Positions 39,743 to 50,105 of a DNA stretch of 64,000 nucleotides are shown here, in pieces; the first letter of the stretch is position 1; every line of letters begins with the position of its first letter. Under the pieces are notes generated by a model that did not search any database, was not told the origin of the DNA, and saw nothing but the letters and a program-made list of their open reading frames with translations. The translations under genes and the position numbers were made by a program. Origin of the DNA: Williamsia serinedens. GTDB lineage: Bacteria > Actinomycetota > Actinomycetes > Mycobacteriales > Mycobacteriaceae. The stretch spans positions 186,001-250,000 of the forward strand of contig NZ_JAMTCG010000001.1 in the NCBI RefSeq assembly GCF_024171725.1, written 5' to 3'.

Positions 39743-41289
39743 CACAGACCGCCCCCGACACCGGGATGGAGCATTTCGGCTACAAGGAGAGTCTCGACCG
39801 CAGCATCGGCAAGTTCGCCAGCTTCGCCGCCGGCGTCAGCTACATCTCGATCCTCACGGGCACCTTCCAGCTCTTCTACTTCGGGTTCGGCACCGCCGGG
39901 GCCGCGTACCTCTGGAGCTGGCCCATCGTCTTCGTCGGACAGCTGGCCGTCGCACTGTGCTTCATGGAGCTCGCCGCGAAGTACCCGATCGCCGGATCGG
40001 TCTACAACTGGGCGAAGATCCTCGGCAACAAGGTCGTCGGCTGGTTCTCGGGCTGGATGATGCTCACGGCGTCGATCGTGACGATGTCGGCGGTCGTGCT
40101 GGCCATCGACTCGACGTTGCCGAAGATCTGGGGTGGGTTCCGCCTGATCGGATCCGACGACCTGTCGGTGGTTTCCCCGTCGAACGCGGTCCTGCTCGGC
40201 TCGATCCTCGTGCTCGTCACCACGGCCATCAACGCCTTCGGTGTCCGGTTGATGGCCCTCATCAACAGTGCGGGTGTGTTCATCGAACTCATCGCGGCCG
40301 TGTTGATCGCGGTGATCCTGGCGTTCAACGTGCAGCGGACGCCGGCGGTGTTCTTCTCGACCAACGGTTACGGCGCGGGGGAGAGCGGCGGCTGGCTGGG
40401 CGCGTTCCTCATCGCCTCGTTGGCGTCGGGGTACGTGATGTACGGCTTCGACACCGCGTCCTCGCTCGGCGAGGAGACCGTCAACCCGCGCAAGACCGCA
40501 CCGTCGGCGATCCTGCGAGCGATCCTGGCGTCGTTCGTGATCGGGGGCGCGATCCTGGTGTTCGCGATCCTCGCCGCCCCCAACTTGTCCGATCCTGCGC
40601 TCGGCCAGCAGGGCGGGCTGCAGCAGATCGTGCTCGACGTCATGTACGGGCCGGTCGGGAAGATCTTCCTCATCTGCATCGTGGTCGCGGTCTTCGTCTG
40701 CACGCTCGCCGTGCACACGGCCGCCATCCGGCTCACGTTCGCCATGGCGCGCGACAACGCGCTGCCGTTCGGGGAGTCACTGGCGAGGGTCCACCCGAAG
40801 ACGCAGACCCCGGTCATCCCGTCGGTCCTCATCGGGGTCCTGTCGATCCTCATCCTGGTCATCAACATCAACCAGCCCACCATTTTCCTGCTGCTGACGT
40901 CGGTGGCCATCATCATGATCTACATCGCGTACCTCATGGTCACCGTGCCGTTGTTGCTCAAGCGTTTCCGCGGCCAGTGGCCGCCGGCGGACCTGAAGTC
41001 CGGCGGGTACTTCACGATGGGCCGCTGGGGCCTGCCGGTGAACATCCTCGCTGTGCTGTGGGGCGTCGGGATGGCGATCAACCTCGCCTGGCCGCGCACC
41101 GCCGTCTACGGTGCGCCCTGGTACAACACCTGGGCTGCGTTCATCTACATAGGCGTCATCGGTGGCGTCGGACTGATCTGGTACTTCGCGGTCGGCAGCC
41201 GCGGGATGGGGACGCTCCGATCCCACGCGTCGGAGACCAAGGCCGATGCCGTTGCCGCCGAACCGTTCCCCGGACCCGAGGGAGTCTGA
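39739..41289 (+). CDS. APC family amine/amino-acid permease of the choline operon
   Basis: Inner-membrane transporter of 516 residues with about 12 helices, of the amino-acid/choline transporter (ACT) branch of the APC superfamily: YKESLDRSIGKFASFAAGVSYIS at the N terminus, PIAGSVYNWAK, and SGYVMYGFDTASSLGEETVNPRK. Fungal choline and GABA carriers fall in this branch, so uptake of choline, betaine or a related amine is likely (inference). The ATG overlaps the betB stop by 4 bases; codA follows after 4 bases. Confidence 0.85.
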   Translation: MTQTAPDTGMEHFGYKESLDRSIGKFASFAAGVSYISILTGTFQLFYFGFGTAGAAYLWSWPIVFVGQLAVALCFMELAAKYPIAGSVYNWAKILGNKVVGWFSGWMMLTASIVTMSAVVLAIDSTLPKIWGGFRLIGSDDLSVVSPSNAVLLGSILVLVTTAINAFGVRLMALINSAGVFIELIAAVLIAVILAFNVQRTPAVFFSTNGYGAGESGGWLGAFLIASLASGYVMYGFDTASSLGEETVNPRKTAPSAILRAILASFVIGGAILVFAILAAPNLSDPALGQQGGLQQIVLDVMYGPVGKIFLICIVVAVFVCTLAVHTAAIRLTFAMARDNALPFGESLARVHPKTQTPVIPSVLIGVLSILILVININQPTIFLLLTSVAIIMIYIAYLMVTVPLLLKRFRGQWPPADLKSGGYFTMGRWGLPVNILAVLWGVGMAINLAWPRTAVYGAPWYNTWAAFIYIGVIGGVGLIWYFAVGSRGMGTLRSHASETKADAVAAEPFPGPEGV

Positions 41290-41293
41290 CCAC

Positions 41294-42871
41294 ATGGCTG
41301 ATCCGTTGACCGACACCACCGTCACCGCCGGGGAGTTCGACTACGTCATCCTCGGTGGGGGCACGGCCGGATGTGTTCTCGCGGCACGGCTCTCGGAGGA
41401 CCCGTCGGTGTCGGTCCTCCTCCTCGAGGCGGGCCCCAGCGACGTCGACGACCCTGCGGTGCTGATCCTCAGCGACTGGATGCACCTGCTCGACTCCGGA
41501 TACGACTGGGACTACCCGATCGAGCCGCAGGAGCGGGGCAACAGCTTCATGCGCCACGCCCGCGCCAAGGTGCTCGGTGGGTGTTCGTCGCACAACTCCT
41601 GCATCGCCTTCTGGCCGCCGACCGAGTATCTCGACGAGTGGGAGCAGATGGGACTCACCGGGTGGGGGTCCGCCGCGGTGCACCCGTTGACCCGTCGTCT
41701 GGAGAACAACGACGCCCCCGGTGACCACGGACACGACGGGCCCGTCCGGTTGCGCGACGTCCCGCCGCTGGACCCCTGCGGTGCTGCGCTTCTCGAGGCC
41801 GCCGCGGCGGTCGGCCTGCCCACCGTGGGGTTCAACCGCGGTGAGACGGTCCGCAACGGCGCCGGGTGGTTCCAGATCAACGCGGGTGAGGACGGCAAGC
41901 GCATGTCGACCTCACACGCCTACCTGCACCCCATCATGGGCCGGCGACCCAACCTCGAGATCCGCACGGGCTGCTGGGTCCAGGAGATCGTGTTCGACGG
42001 CACCACGGCGACCGGAGCCCGCTACCAGCGACCGGACCTGACCGGCTTCGACGTCGTCGGTGCGCGACGAGAGGTCATCGTGACCGCCGGTGCCATCGAC
42101 ACCCCGAAGCTGCTGATGCTGTCCGGCATCGGACCGGCGGAACAACTGCGGCAGTTCGGCATCGACGTCCGCGTCGACCTGCCGGGTGTCGGGGAGAACC
42201 TAGACGACCACGTCGAGGGCCTCGTGTTCTGGGAGGCGTCGCAGCCGATGGTCACCAGCTCGAGCCAGTGGTGGGAGATCGGGGTGTTCGCGACCACCGA
42301 GCCCGACCTGCCGCTGCCCGACGTGATGATGCACTACGGGAGCGTCCCGTTCGACATGAACACCCTGCGGTGGGGGTACCCGACCACCGACAACGGGTTC
42401 TGTCTCACCCCGAACGTCACGCAGGGCCGTTCACGCGGGACGGTGAAGTTGCGCAGTCGCGACTTCCGCGACCGCGCCCGCGTCGACCCGCGGTACTTCA
42501 CCGACCCCGACCACCACGACGAGCGGGTGATGACCGCGGGCATCCGCCTGGCGCGGGAGATCGCCGAGCAGGACGCGCTGAAGGGCTGGATCGCCCGCGA
42601 ACTCGCGCCCGGGCCCGACGCCGTCACCGACGACGATCTCGTCGACTACATGCACAAGACGCACAACACCGTCTATCACCCCGCGGCGACCGCTCGGATG
42701 GGCGTCGACGGCGACCCGATGGCTGTTCTCGACCCGCAGCTGCGGGTACGAGGGACGCAGCGTCTGCGTGTGGTCGACGCGTCGGCGATGCCCAAGCTGC
42801 CCACGGTCAACCCCAACATCACGGTCATGACCATGGCCGAGAAGTGCGCCGACCTCATCCGCGGCGCCTGA
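41294..42871 (+). CDS. codA: Choline oxidase (GMC oxidoreductase)
   Basis: Oxidises choline through betaine aldehyde to glycine betaine with O2. It has 525 residues and is very close to Arthrobacter choline oxidase in the parts I can compare: FAD fold VILGGGTAGCVLAARLSEDPS, YDWDYPIEPQERGNSFMRHA, covalent-FAD His100 in GGCSSHNS, and the active-site pair His462 (TVYHPAAT) and Asn508 (VNPNIT). It is last in the operon; a weak hairpin follows at 42885-42901. Confidence 0.93.
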   Translation: MADPLTDTTVTAGEFDYVILGGGTAGCVLAARLSEDPSVSVLLLEAGPSDVDDPAVLILSDWMHLLDSGYDWDYPIEPQERGNSFMRHARAKVLGGCSSHNSCIAFWPPTEYLDEWEQMGLTGWGSAAVHPLTRRLENNDAPGDHGHDGPVRLRDVPPLDPCGAALLEAAAAVGLPTVGFNRGETVRNGAGWFQINAGEDGKRMSTSHAYLHPIMGRRPNLEIRTGCWVQEIVFDGTTATGARYQRPDLTGFDVVGARREVIVTAGAIDTPKLLMLSGIGPAEQLRQFGIDVRVDLPGVGENLDDHVEGLVFWEASQPMVTSSSQWWEIGVFATTEPDLPLPDVMMHYGSVPFDMNTLRWGYPTTDNGFCLTPNVTQGRSRGTVKLRSRDFRDRARVDPRYFTDPDHHDERVMTAGIRLAREIAEQDALKGWIARELAPGPDAVTDDDLVDYMHKTHNTVYHPAATARMGVDGDPMAVLDPQLRVRGTQRLRVVDASAMPKLPTVNPNITVMTMAEKCADLIRGA

Positions 42872-43672
<801 letters not shown>

Positions 43673-43677
43673 TCGCC

Positions 43678-44169
43678 GTGGCCCGCAGGGACTTCTACAC
43701 CCGCGACGCGCGACCGATCGTCGTGACCATCGTCGTGATCCTCGTGTTGCTGGCGGTCTACATCGTGTTGCTGGGTGTCCGCGGGGTGCAGCTCATCCAG
43801 GACGGGGGAGTGGTCGGGACCGGACTCGGCATCGGCGTCCTGATCCTCCCGCTGCTCGGGATCTGGATGGCCGTCACGACCGTGCGGGCGGGCATCACCC
43901 ATCAGCGCCTCGCCCGGCGTGCCCGGGAGGAGGGCCGCGAACTCGACGTGGCCGACCTGCCCCGACGGCCGTCCGGACGGATCGAGCGCGACGCCGCCGA
44001 CGACCTCTTCGCGCAGGTGCGCACCGAGTGGGAAGCCGATCCCGAGAACTGGCGCAACACCTACCGCATCGCCCGCGCCTACGACTACGCCGGCGACCGG
44101 ACCCGCGCGCGCCAGATGATGAAACGCGCTGTGGAACAGGAGAAGACGGAGCGGCAGGGCTCGGCGTGA
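43678..44169 (+). CDS. Membrane protein with two TM helices and a TPR-like tail
   Basis: A 163-residue protein. Two hydrophobic segments lie at about residues 13-35 and 46-68; the soluble C-terminal part (WRNTYRIARAYDYAGDRTRARQMMKRA) looks like one TPR-type helix pair. Function unknown. The mycobacterial counterpart (Rv2772c) also follows dapB. The GTG start comes 5 bases after the dapB stop, and the stop overlaps the next GTG. Confidence 0.75.
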   Translation: MARRDFYTRDARPIVVTIVVILVLLAVYIVLLGVRGVQLIQDGGVVGTGLGIGVLILPLLGIWMAVTTVRAGITHQRLARRAREEGRELDVADLPRRPSGRIERDAADDLFAQVRTEWEADPENWRNTYRIARAYDYAGDRTRARQMMKRAVEQEKTERQGSA

Positions 44170-44618
44170 CCCGCCTCCTGATCGTCCACCACACGCCGTC
44201 GCCGCACTGTCAGGCCATGCTCGAAGCCGTGGTGTCCGGGGCGAGCGACCCCGAGATCGAGGGTGTCGAGGTGATTCGTCGCCCGGCGCTCACGGTGTCA
44301 CCGGTCGACATGCTGGAGGCCGACGGGTACCTGCTGGGTACGCCGGCGAACCTCGGCTACATCAGCGGCGCCCTGAAGCACGCATTCGATGTCTCCTACT
44401 ACCAACTGCTCGACGCCACCCGCGGGCGCCCGTTCGGTGTGTACCTCCACGGCAACGAGGGAACCGAAGGCGCCGAACGGGCCATCGAGTCCATCACGAC
44501 AGGCCTCGGGTGGTCGCGTGTCGGCCAGACGGTGGTGGTGTCCGGGGCGCCGTCGAAGACCGACACGGAGGCCTGCTGGGAACTCGGGGCGACCGTCGCG
44601 GCGCAGCTGATGGGCTGA
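44166..44618 (+). CDS. Flavodoxin-like FMN protein
   Basis: A 150-residue single-domain protein with the flavodoxin/NADPH-FMN-reductase fold: LLIVHHTPSPHCQAM phosphate loop and GYLLGTPANLGYISGALKHAFD. It probably binds FMN and acts in electron transfer; partner unknown. It corresponds to Rv2771c in the dapB neighbourhood of mycobacteria. GTGA overlap with the preceding gene. Confidence 0.8.
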   Translation: MTRLLIVHHTPSPHCQAMLEAVVSGASDPEIEGVEVIRRPALTVSPVDMLEADGYLLGTPANLGYISGALKHAFDVSYYQLLDATRGRPFGVYLHGNEGTEGAERAIESITTGLGWSRVGQTVVVSGAPSKTDTEACWELGATVAAQLMG

Positions 44619-44625
44619 GCGGGGC

Positions 44626-45054
44626 TCACGAGAGCATGTTCCCGCCGGCGCCGCCGAGTGCGCCGATCGCGATCTGGGACGCGGCCCCGCCGAGCACGGC
44701 CGCAACCTGACGAAAGCGGGTCCTCTCCGCCTCCGGATGTTTGTCGTCGTCCGCGGCAATGTCCAGCGCTGTGATGATTCGCCCCAACTGGGATTCCGGG
44801 GAGGGCCATTGCCCTGCAACCCTCAGCGCGTGACCCGTCGGAGGGCTGGCGATCGACACGCCTCCGCCGTAATCGGTCACCACATCGAAGTACGGTTCAC
44901 GACCGAGGGCGCGGACGGCGCGCACAACGGTGGTGAGATCGAACCCGCAGAAATCCGCGAGTTCGTGGGGCTGAGCCATGGAGCCGGTCTTGTCGAAGAT
45001 CTCGACAGCTGCGCGCAGGACAGGTAGGTCTCGGTCGTTCCACGTATCGGTCAT
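44626..45054 (-). CDS. Hypothetical small winged-helix-like protein
   Basis: A 142-residue protein. The first about 70 residues (RDLPVLRAAVEIFDK, LADFCGFDLTTVVRAVRAL) look like a winged helix; the C-terminal part ends in a glycine/alanine-rich tail (LGGAASQIAIGALGGAGG). ATG 45054 lies 7 bases after a CATAAT box, pointing to a leaderless start; ATG 45084 is the alternative. It is divergent from the DUF222-HNH gene. Function unknown. Confidence 0.6.
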   Translation of the reverse strand: MTDTWNDRDLPVLRAAVEIFDKTGSMAQPHELADFCGFDLTTVVRAVRALGREPYFDVVTDYGGGVSIASPPTGHALRVAGQWPSPESQLGRIITALDIAADDDKHPEAERTRFRQVAAVLGGAASQIAIGALGGAGGNMLS

Positions 45055-45207
45055 ATGCGCGATTATGCGGATCGACTCTGACATCCGGGAGTCTCGCGGT
45101 CGGCGATAGATCGTGCGATTTCCACAGATGGGCGCGGATCCACAGAAGCTGCGTCGAGCGTGGCTGACGCGCAAGGATTGTCGGTGCGCGCCGATAGCGT
45201 CGCACAC

Positions 45208-46497
45208 ATGTTCGAGAAGGTTGTCGAGGCGGCTGATCGTCTCGCCGATGCCGTCCGCGAGTGCGAACCGCCCGCGGACGATGACGCGCTGCTGGCAGGG
45301 CTATGGGCCGCGGTCGCTGCCCGGAACGCTGCGGACGGGTTGCTGGCCCGGGTGACCGGGGAGATCGAGTGCAATGGCTCTGCGAAGCGGTTGGGAATGT
45401 CGGTGCGGGAGCTGTTGCGCCGTAACGGCTGTGTGCCGGTGGTGGCATCCCGGGCGATCCGGCTCGGGCGTGCCATCGCGCACCTGCCGGTGCTGGCGCG
45501 GCATCTGCGGGATGGGTCGCTGTCGGGCGAGTACGCCGACGCCGTCGCCCGCGGAGTCCGCCACGTCTGCACGCGCACACGCTCACCGCTCGGATCGGAG
45601 CTCGCGATCGAGACCGAGGCGGTCCTGATCGGGCACGCCCTCGCCGGCCGGTCGCCGGTCGAGATCGGCGACCGAGCGCGGGCCATCGCCCTCGAGAACC
45701 AGCCTGACGTCGACGAGGTCGACGGTCCGGTGCCGCCGGTCGCGGAAGACACGACGTTGAACGAGGTGTCGTGGGCGCAGCGCGACGACGGTCGGTTGGC
45801 GGGGTCGTTCGACCTCGACGTGATCGCCGGCGAACGATTGATCTCCTGCGTCGACACCGCCTCGCGGCCGCGGCCGCTACCGGACGGCACGCCGGACCCG
45901 CGGTCGGCGAATCAGCGTCGGGCGGATGCGTTCGTGCAAGTTGTCGAGGCGGCGTCCCGGGCGCTCGGGGTCGATGGGCTCGTCGGGTCGGCGAAGACCG
46001 AGATCCTGCTGACCGTGCCCGCCACCCAGGACGAGTGCTGCGGGATCGCACCGGCGGGGCCGGCGCATCTGCAGTGGATGGGCAGCGTCTCCGACGAGGC
46101 GGTGTCGTTGCTGTCATGCGACGCCTCGGTCACCCGCATCGCCGTGGATGTCGACGCCGCGCCGATCGACATCTCACCCGCCGCCAGGTTGTTCACCGGC
46201 CGCACCCGCAAAGCGATCGTGGCGCGTGACCAGTCGTGCGTGATGTGCGGAAATCCCGCCTCGTGGACCGATGTCCACCACATCCTGCCGTTCTCGCAGG
46301 GCGGGGCGACGACGTGTGACAACGGGTGCCTGCTGTGCCGCACCTGCCACGTGGCGGTCCACCAGCACGGCTGGGAGATCGTCATGGGACCCGACCGCCA
46401 CCCCTGGATCCGGCCATCTGCCACCGTCGACCCACACCGCGAACTGCAGCCCGCCTACAACCGACGAGCACTGCGCCTCGACGCCCTCGCTGCCTGA
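45208..46497 (+). CDS. DUF222 / HNH endonuclease domain protein
   Basis: A 429-residue protein of the actinobacterial DUF222-HNH family (13E12-repeat-like). DUF222 covers about 1-300; the HNH nuclease lies near residues 345-395 with CVMCGNPAS, the HH of [12 protein letters not shown], Asn in [11 protein letters not shown] and a C-terminal His, so the site looks intact. Its role is unresolved; many copies are scattered as accessory genes. A TAGCGT box (45195-45200) is 7 bases before ATG 45208; GTG 45160 is an alternative start. Composition is a little less GC-rich than its surroundings. I see no flanking repeats. Confidence 0.82.
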   Translation: MFEKVVEAADRLADAVRECEPPADDDALLAGLWAAVAARNAADGLLARVTGEIECNGSAKRLGMSVRELLRRNGCVPVVASRAIRLGRAIAHLPVLARHLRDGSLSGEYADAVARGVRHVCTRTRSPLGSELAIETEAVLIGHALAGRSPVEIGDRARAIALENQPDVDEVDGPVPPVAEDTTLNEVSWAQRDDGRLAGSFDLDVIAGERLISCVDTASRPRPLPDGTPDPRSANQRRADAFVQVVEAASRALGVDGLVGSAKTEILLTVPATQDECCGIAPAGPAHLQWMGSVSDEAVSLLSCDASVTRIAVDVDAAPIDISPAARLFTGRTRKAIVARDQSCVMCGNPASWTDVHHILPFSQGGATTCDNGCLLCRTCHVAVHQHGWEIVMGPDRHPWIRPSATVDPHRELQPAYNRRALRLDALAA

Positions 46498-46617
46498 CCA
46501 GGCAGAACACATACAGCACCTGGCCCCGGCCAGAACCGCATCCGACCTTCGACAACTCCACAGTGTGGGTCGCGGCGCGCAGCCCGGTGGCTGCCGCCGC
46601 GACCAGGGCCTCTCTCG

Positions 46618-46623
46618 TAGACT
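46618..46623 (+). promoter_or_regulatory. -10 element of the thyA-dfrA operon
   Basis: TAGACT ending 7 bases before the thyA ATG, predicting a leaderless mRNA. Confidence 0.5.
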
Positions 46624-46630
46624 GTCGCCG

Positions 46631-47428
46631 ATGATCGCGACCCCGTACGAGGACCTGCTGCGCGACGTGCTCGAGACCGGCACGCCCAAGTCCGACCGCA
46701 CCGGAACCGGGACCCGCAGTGTGTTCGGTCGCCAGCTCCGCTACGACCTGGCCGAGGGGTTCCCGCTGATCACCACCAAGCGCGTGCACCTGAAGTCGAT
46801 CGTCTACGAACTGTTGTGGTTCCTCCGCGGGGACTCGAACGTGCGGTGGCTGCAAGATCACGGCGTCACGATCTGGGACGAGTGGGCCGACGCGAACGGC
46901 GAACTGGGACCGGTCTACGGCGTGCAGTGGCGCAGCTGGCCGACCCCGTCGGGCGAGCACATCGACCAGATCTCCGCCGCGCTCGACCTGCTCCGCAGCA
47001 ATCCGGACTCGCGGCGGAACATCGTCTCGGCCTGGAACGTGGGGGAGATCCCGCAGATGGCACTCCCGCCGTGCCACGCGTTCTTCCAGTTCTACGTCGC
47101 GGACGGGAAGCTGTCGTGCCAGCTCTACCAGCGCTCGGCAGACCTCTTCCTCGGCGTCCCGTTCAACATCGCCTCCTACGCGCTGCTCACCCACATGATG
47201 GCGGCGCAGGCGGGCCTCGAGGTCGGCGACTTCGTGTGGACCGGCGGTGACTGCCACATCTACGACAACCACGTCGAGCAGGTCGCCGAACAGCTCACCC
47301 GCGATCCGTTCCCGTACCCGACGCTGCGTCTCGCGCCCCGAGAATCGTTGTTCGACTACACCTTCGACGACATCGAGGTCCTCGACTATCAGCACCACCC
47401 GGCCATCAAGGCACCCGTCGCGGTATGA
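46631..47428 (+). CDS. thyA: Thymidylate synthase ThyA
   Basis: Folate-dependent methylation of dUMP to dTMP. It has 265 residues: [13 protein letters not shown], the catalytic Cys148 in [30 protein letters not shown] and HIYDNHVEQ. Coupled to dfrA by a 4-base overlap, which regenerates the dihydrofolate it makes. A second, unrelated thymidylate synthase (thyX) lies 2.7 kb downstream. Confidence 0.98.
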   Translation: MIATPYEDLLRDVLETGTPKSDRTGTGTRSVFGRQLRYDLAEGFPLITTKRVHLKSIVYELLWFLRGDSNVRWLQDHGVTIWDEWADANGELGPVYGVQWRSWPTPSGEHIDQISAALDLLRSNPDSRRNIVSAWNVGEIPQMALPPCHAFFQFYVADGKLSCQLYQRSADLFLGVPFNIASYALLTHMMAAQAGLEVGDFVWTGGDCHIYDNHVEQVAEQLTRDPFPYPTLRLAPRESLFDYTFDDIEVLDYQHHPAIKAPVAV

Positions 47429-47925
47429 CGGTCGCGCTCATCTGGGCTGCCGACCGCGCCGGCGCCATCGGCAGCGGCAACACGATCCCGTGGCGGGTGC
47501 CCGAGGATCAGCGCCGCTTCCGTGACCTGACATCCGGCCACCCCGTGATCATGGGACGACGCACCTGGGACTCGCTCCCACCGCGGTTCCGGCCGCTGCC
47601 GAACCGCCACAACATCGTCATCACCCGAGACGCTTCCTGGTCGGCCGAAGGTGCCACCGCCGTGACCGACGTCGACTCGGCTCTACACCTCGCCCAGCGC
47701 GAGGACGACACCGTCGTCATCTCCGGTGGAGAACAGATCTACGCGCTGGCGCTGCCACACGCCGACACCCTGTGGGTCACCGACATCGACCTCGAGATCG
47801 ACGCGCCGGACGCGTTCGCGCCCGCGGTCACGGAGGCGGACTGGGAGACCGTCGCCGATCACGGATGGCAGACCTCGTCGACGGGAATCCGCTACCGCTA
47901 CCGCGACCTCGCCCGTCGAGGATGA
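47425..47925 (+). CDS. dfrA: Dihydrofolate reductase
   Basis: Reduces dihydrofolate to tetrahydrofolate. It has 166 residues with [22 protein letters not shown], the NADPH site [12 protein letters not shown] and [13 protein letters not shown] overlaps on both sides (thyA and the YcaQ-like gene). The tetrahydrofolate pool also serves dimethylglycine oxidase. Confidence 0.97.
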   Translation: MTVALIWAADRAGAIGSGNTIPWRVPEDQRRFRDLTSGHPVIMGRRTWDSLPPRFRPLPNRHNIVITRDASWSAEGATAVTDVDSALHLAQREDDTVVISGGEQIYALALPHADTLWVTDIDLEIDAPDAFAPAVTEADWETVADHGWQTSSTGIRYRYRDLARRG

Positions 47926-49163
47926 CGACACCCCACGCGCCCCGTCGCGAGATCGGGTCGGCGGTGGCACGCCGGATCGCCCTGGGCGCACAGGGTTTCG
48001 CCGACCGACAGCCGACCGGGGACGTGACGCGGAGGCATCTGCGGCGGGTCGTCGACCGGCTCGGCGTCATCCAGATGGACTCGGTCAACGTCGCGGTCCG
48101 TGCGCACTACATGCCGCTGTTCAGCCGACTCGGGCCCTACACCACCTCGGTGCTCGACGACGCGGCGTGGAGATCGACCGCATGGCAACCTCGCCTGCTC
48201 ACCGAGTACTGGGCACACGAGGCCGCCCTGATCGACGTCGACGACTGGCCGCTGTTCGGGTGGCGCATGGCCGACTACCGCTTCGGGCGCTACTCCCGCG
48301 CGACGTCGGAGAGTCCGTCCCAGACCCGCTTGCGGGCCGAGATACTCGCCGCGGTCACCGACCTCGGTCCGTCGACCGGAGGCATGCTCGAGGACGCGCT
48401 CGGTCGCCGGCGTGAGGGCCCACGCCGCGGTACATGGTGGGACCGCAGCGAGGTGAAGCACACCTGTGAGGTGATGCTCGCCGCGGGCGAGCTGGCCGCC
48501 GTCCGCGACAGCACGTTCGCGCGTCACTACGACCTCGCCGAGCGCGTGGTGGGGGAGGAGCGCGTCGGCCGACAGATCCCCCGCGACGAGGCCGTGGATG
48601 CGCTGATGCGCCGCGCCGCTGGCGCGCTCGGCGTCGCCGCCGAACTCGATCTCCGCGACTACTACCGGCTCCCCGTGGTCGACGCCCGGGAGTCCCTCGC
48701 ACGGCTGGTCGAGGCGGGCGACCTCGTCCCGGTGACCGTGCGGGGGTGGGACGCGACGGCCTACCTCGACCCGACCGCCCGGGTGCCACGGCGGGTCACG
48801 GCGTCGGCCCTGCTCGCCCCGTTCGATCCCCTCGTCTTCTTCCGGCCGCGCCTGGCCCGCCTGTTCGGCATGGACTACCGCATCGAGATCTACGTCCCCG
48901 AGCCCAAGCGCGTGTACGGGTACTACGTGTTCCCGTATCTCTGGGACGAGACCGTCGGTGCCCGTGTCGATCTCAAGCACGACCGCGCCGAGGGGCTTCT
49001 CCGCGTGCAGTCAGCGCACGCCGAGGACGACGTCGACCGCGGCGCGCTCGCGGCGTCGCTCGCGGACGATCTCCAGACGATGGCCGGATGGCTCGGAGCC
49101 GAGGACGTCGTCGTCTCCGACCGCGGCGACCTCGCAGCCGAGCTCACGCACGCCCTGCGCTGA
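47922..49163 (+). CDS. YcaQ/AlkX-like winged-helix DNA glycosylase
   Basis: A 413-residue protein of the HTH_42 family, whose studied members (E. coli YcaQ, Streptomyces AlkZ) unhook DNA interstrand crosslinks. Typical features are RLGVIQMDSVNV near the N terminus, EYWAHEAALI, and the C-terminal LLAPFDPLVFFRPRLARLFG with YGYYVFPYLW. The QMD segment resembles the QxQ/QxD catalytic motif. It overlaps dfrA by 4 bases. Substrate inferred from family only. Confidence 0.85.
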   Translation: MTTPHAPRREIGSAVARRIALGAQGFADRQPTGDVTRRHLRRVVDRLGVIQMDSVNVAVRAHYMPLFSRLGPYTTSVLDDAAWRSTAWQPRLLTEYWAHEAALIDVDDWPLFGWRMADYRFGRYSRATSESPSQTRLRAEILAAVTDLGPSTGGMLEDALGRRREGPRRGTWWDRSEVKHTCEVMLAAGELAAVRDSTFARHYDLAERVVGEERVGRQIPRDEAVDALMRRAAGALGVAAELDLRDYYRLPVVDARESLARLVEAGDLVPVTVRGWDATAYLDPTARVPRRVTASALLAPFDPLVFFRPRLARLFGMDYRIEIYVPEPKRVYGYYVFPYLWDETVGARVDLKHDRAEGLLRVQSAHAEDDVDRGALAASLADDLQTMAGWLGAEDVVVSDRGDLAAELTHALR

Positions 49164-49176
49164 CGCGGGTCAGCGC
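49157..49176. terminator. Bidirectional hairpin with both stop codons
   Basis: Arms GCGCTGAC (49157-49164) and GTCAGCGC (49169-49176), a perfect 8-bp stem with a 4-base loop, at the convergent ends of the glycosylase and phosphatase genes. Both TGA stops lie in the arms. Confidence 0.6.
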
Positions 49177-49961
49177 GGGGACGCGAGCAGCGACGACCGG
49201 AGCTGCGCGATCACCCCCGCGCCGAGCCCGAGCCCGCGGCGCACGTAGCCGTCCATCCCGCCGAAGCGGGAGTCGACAAGACGCCACGACGTGTCGAGAA
49301 GCCCTCGATTCACGCCGTTCACCGGATCCGCGGCGGACGTGTGGCGGTAGGCGTTGCTGGCGAGATAGTCGGATCCGATGGTCTCGCTGTCCACGCCGAG
49401 GATGCTCAGCAGTACCGCCGACACCCACCCCGTCCGATCCTTCCCGGCGGTGCAGTGGATGAGCACGCGGTGTCCGGCGCCGGTCGTGGCCGCGATGTCC
49501 CGCAGTGTGGCGGCGATCTGCGCTCGCGCCGACGGGTCCGTCACGAACGCGCGGTACGCCGCCGGGAGGTCGACGACCGTCGTGATCGGCGCCCGCCCCA
49601 GCACGTCACGGACGCGGACGGTCGCACCCGGCACCGCCCGGTCCGGCTGCAACGCGCGCTCGAAGCTCGTCCGCAGGTCGACGATCAACCGCACGTCACG
49701 ACGCTGCAGCGCAGCGACGTCCGTCGCGGTCAGACGGGACAGGTTGTCGCTGCGGATCACCCGGTCGTCGACGACACGCCCGGCGACGCCGGTGTAGCCC
49801 TGGAACGTCCGGGCGTTCGGCGCCCCGGCGAGGTGCAGCGACCGGTCGACCGTCGGACTCGTCGGTGCGGCGTCGGCGGCGGCGGTCCCGAGGAGACCGA
49901 GCACCAGCGTGAGCGTCGCGACGACGGCGGTCGTCGCCGCGCGGACCGGACGAGCGGACAT
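49170..49961 (-). CDS. Secreted tyrosine/phosphoinositide phosphatase
   Basis: A 263-residue protein with a Sec signal peptide (about residues 1-32, cut near ADAAP). The phosphatase loop is [10 protein letters not shown] with nucleophile Cys170 and Arg176; conserved IVDLRTSFE and YRAF fit the PTP/lipid-phosphatase family with MptpB of mycobacteria. Substrate unknown. It is transcribed alone, divergent from thyX. Confidence 0.87.
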   Translation of the reverse strand: MSARPVRAATTAVVATLTLVLGLLGTAAADAAPTSPTVDRSLHLAGAPNARTFQGYTGVAGRVVDDRVIRSDNLSRLTATDVAALQRRDVRLIVDLRTSFERALQPDRAVPGATVRVRDVLGRAPITTVVDLPAAYRAFVTDPSARAQIAATLRDIAATTGAGHRVLIHCTAGKDRTGWVSAVLLSILGVDSETIGSDYLASNAYRHTSAADPVNGVNRGLLDTSWRLVDSRFGGMDGYVRRGLGLGAGVIAQLRSSLLASPR

Positions 49962-50105
49962 GGAGGCCTCCTGTCGTCGGGAATCCCTCGTCGAGTGTGC
50001 ACCGGAGGTGCGACCGGCGGCCGGCGGAGGGCGGATGGCGGGTCCGGCAGCGCATCAGGGGAGAATCGGCCCGTCGCGAGAGTCGCGGGGCGAGGAGTGT
50101 GTGCG

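Noticed and set aside
30860-42871. Choline locus as a recently acquired island
   Set aside because: G+C and codon use look like the surroundings, and there is no tRNA, integrase or direct repeat at its ends. It is accessory in gene content only.
45208-46497. DUF222-HNH gene as part of a mobile element or intron
   Set aside because: There are no terminal repeats, integrase, reverse transcriptase or duplicated flanks. The family is usually found as single chromosomal genes.
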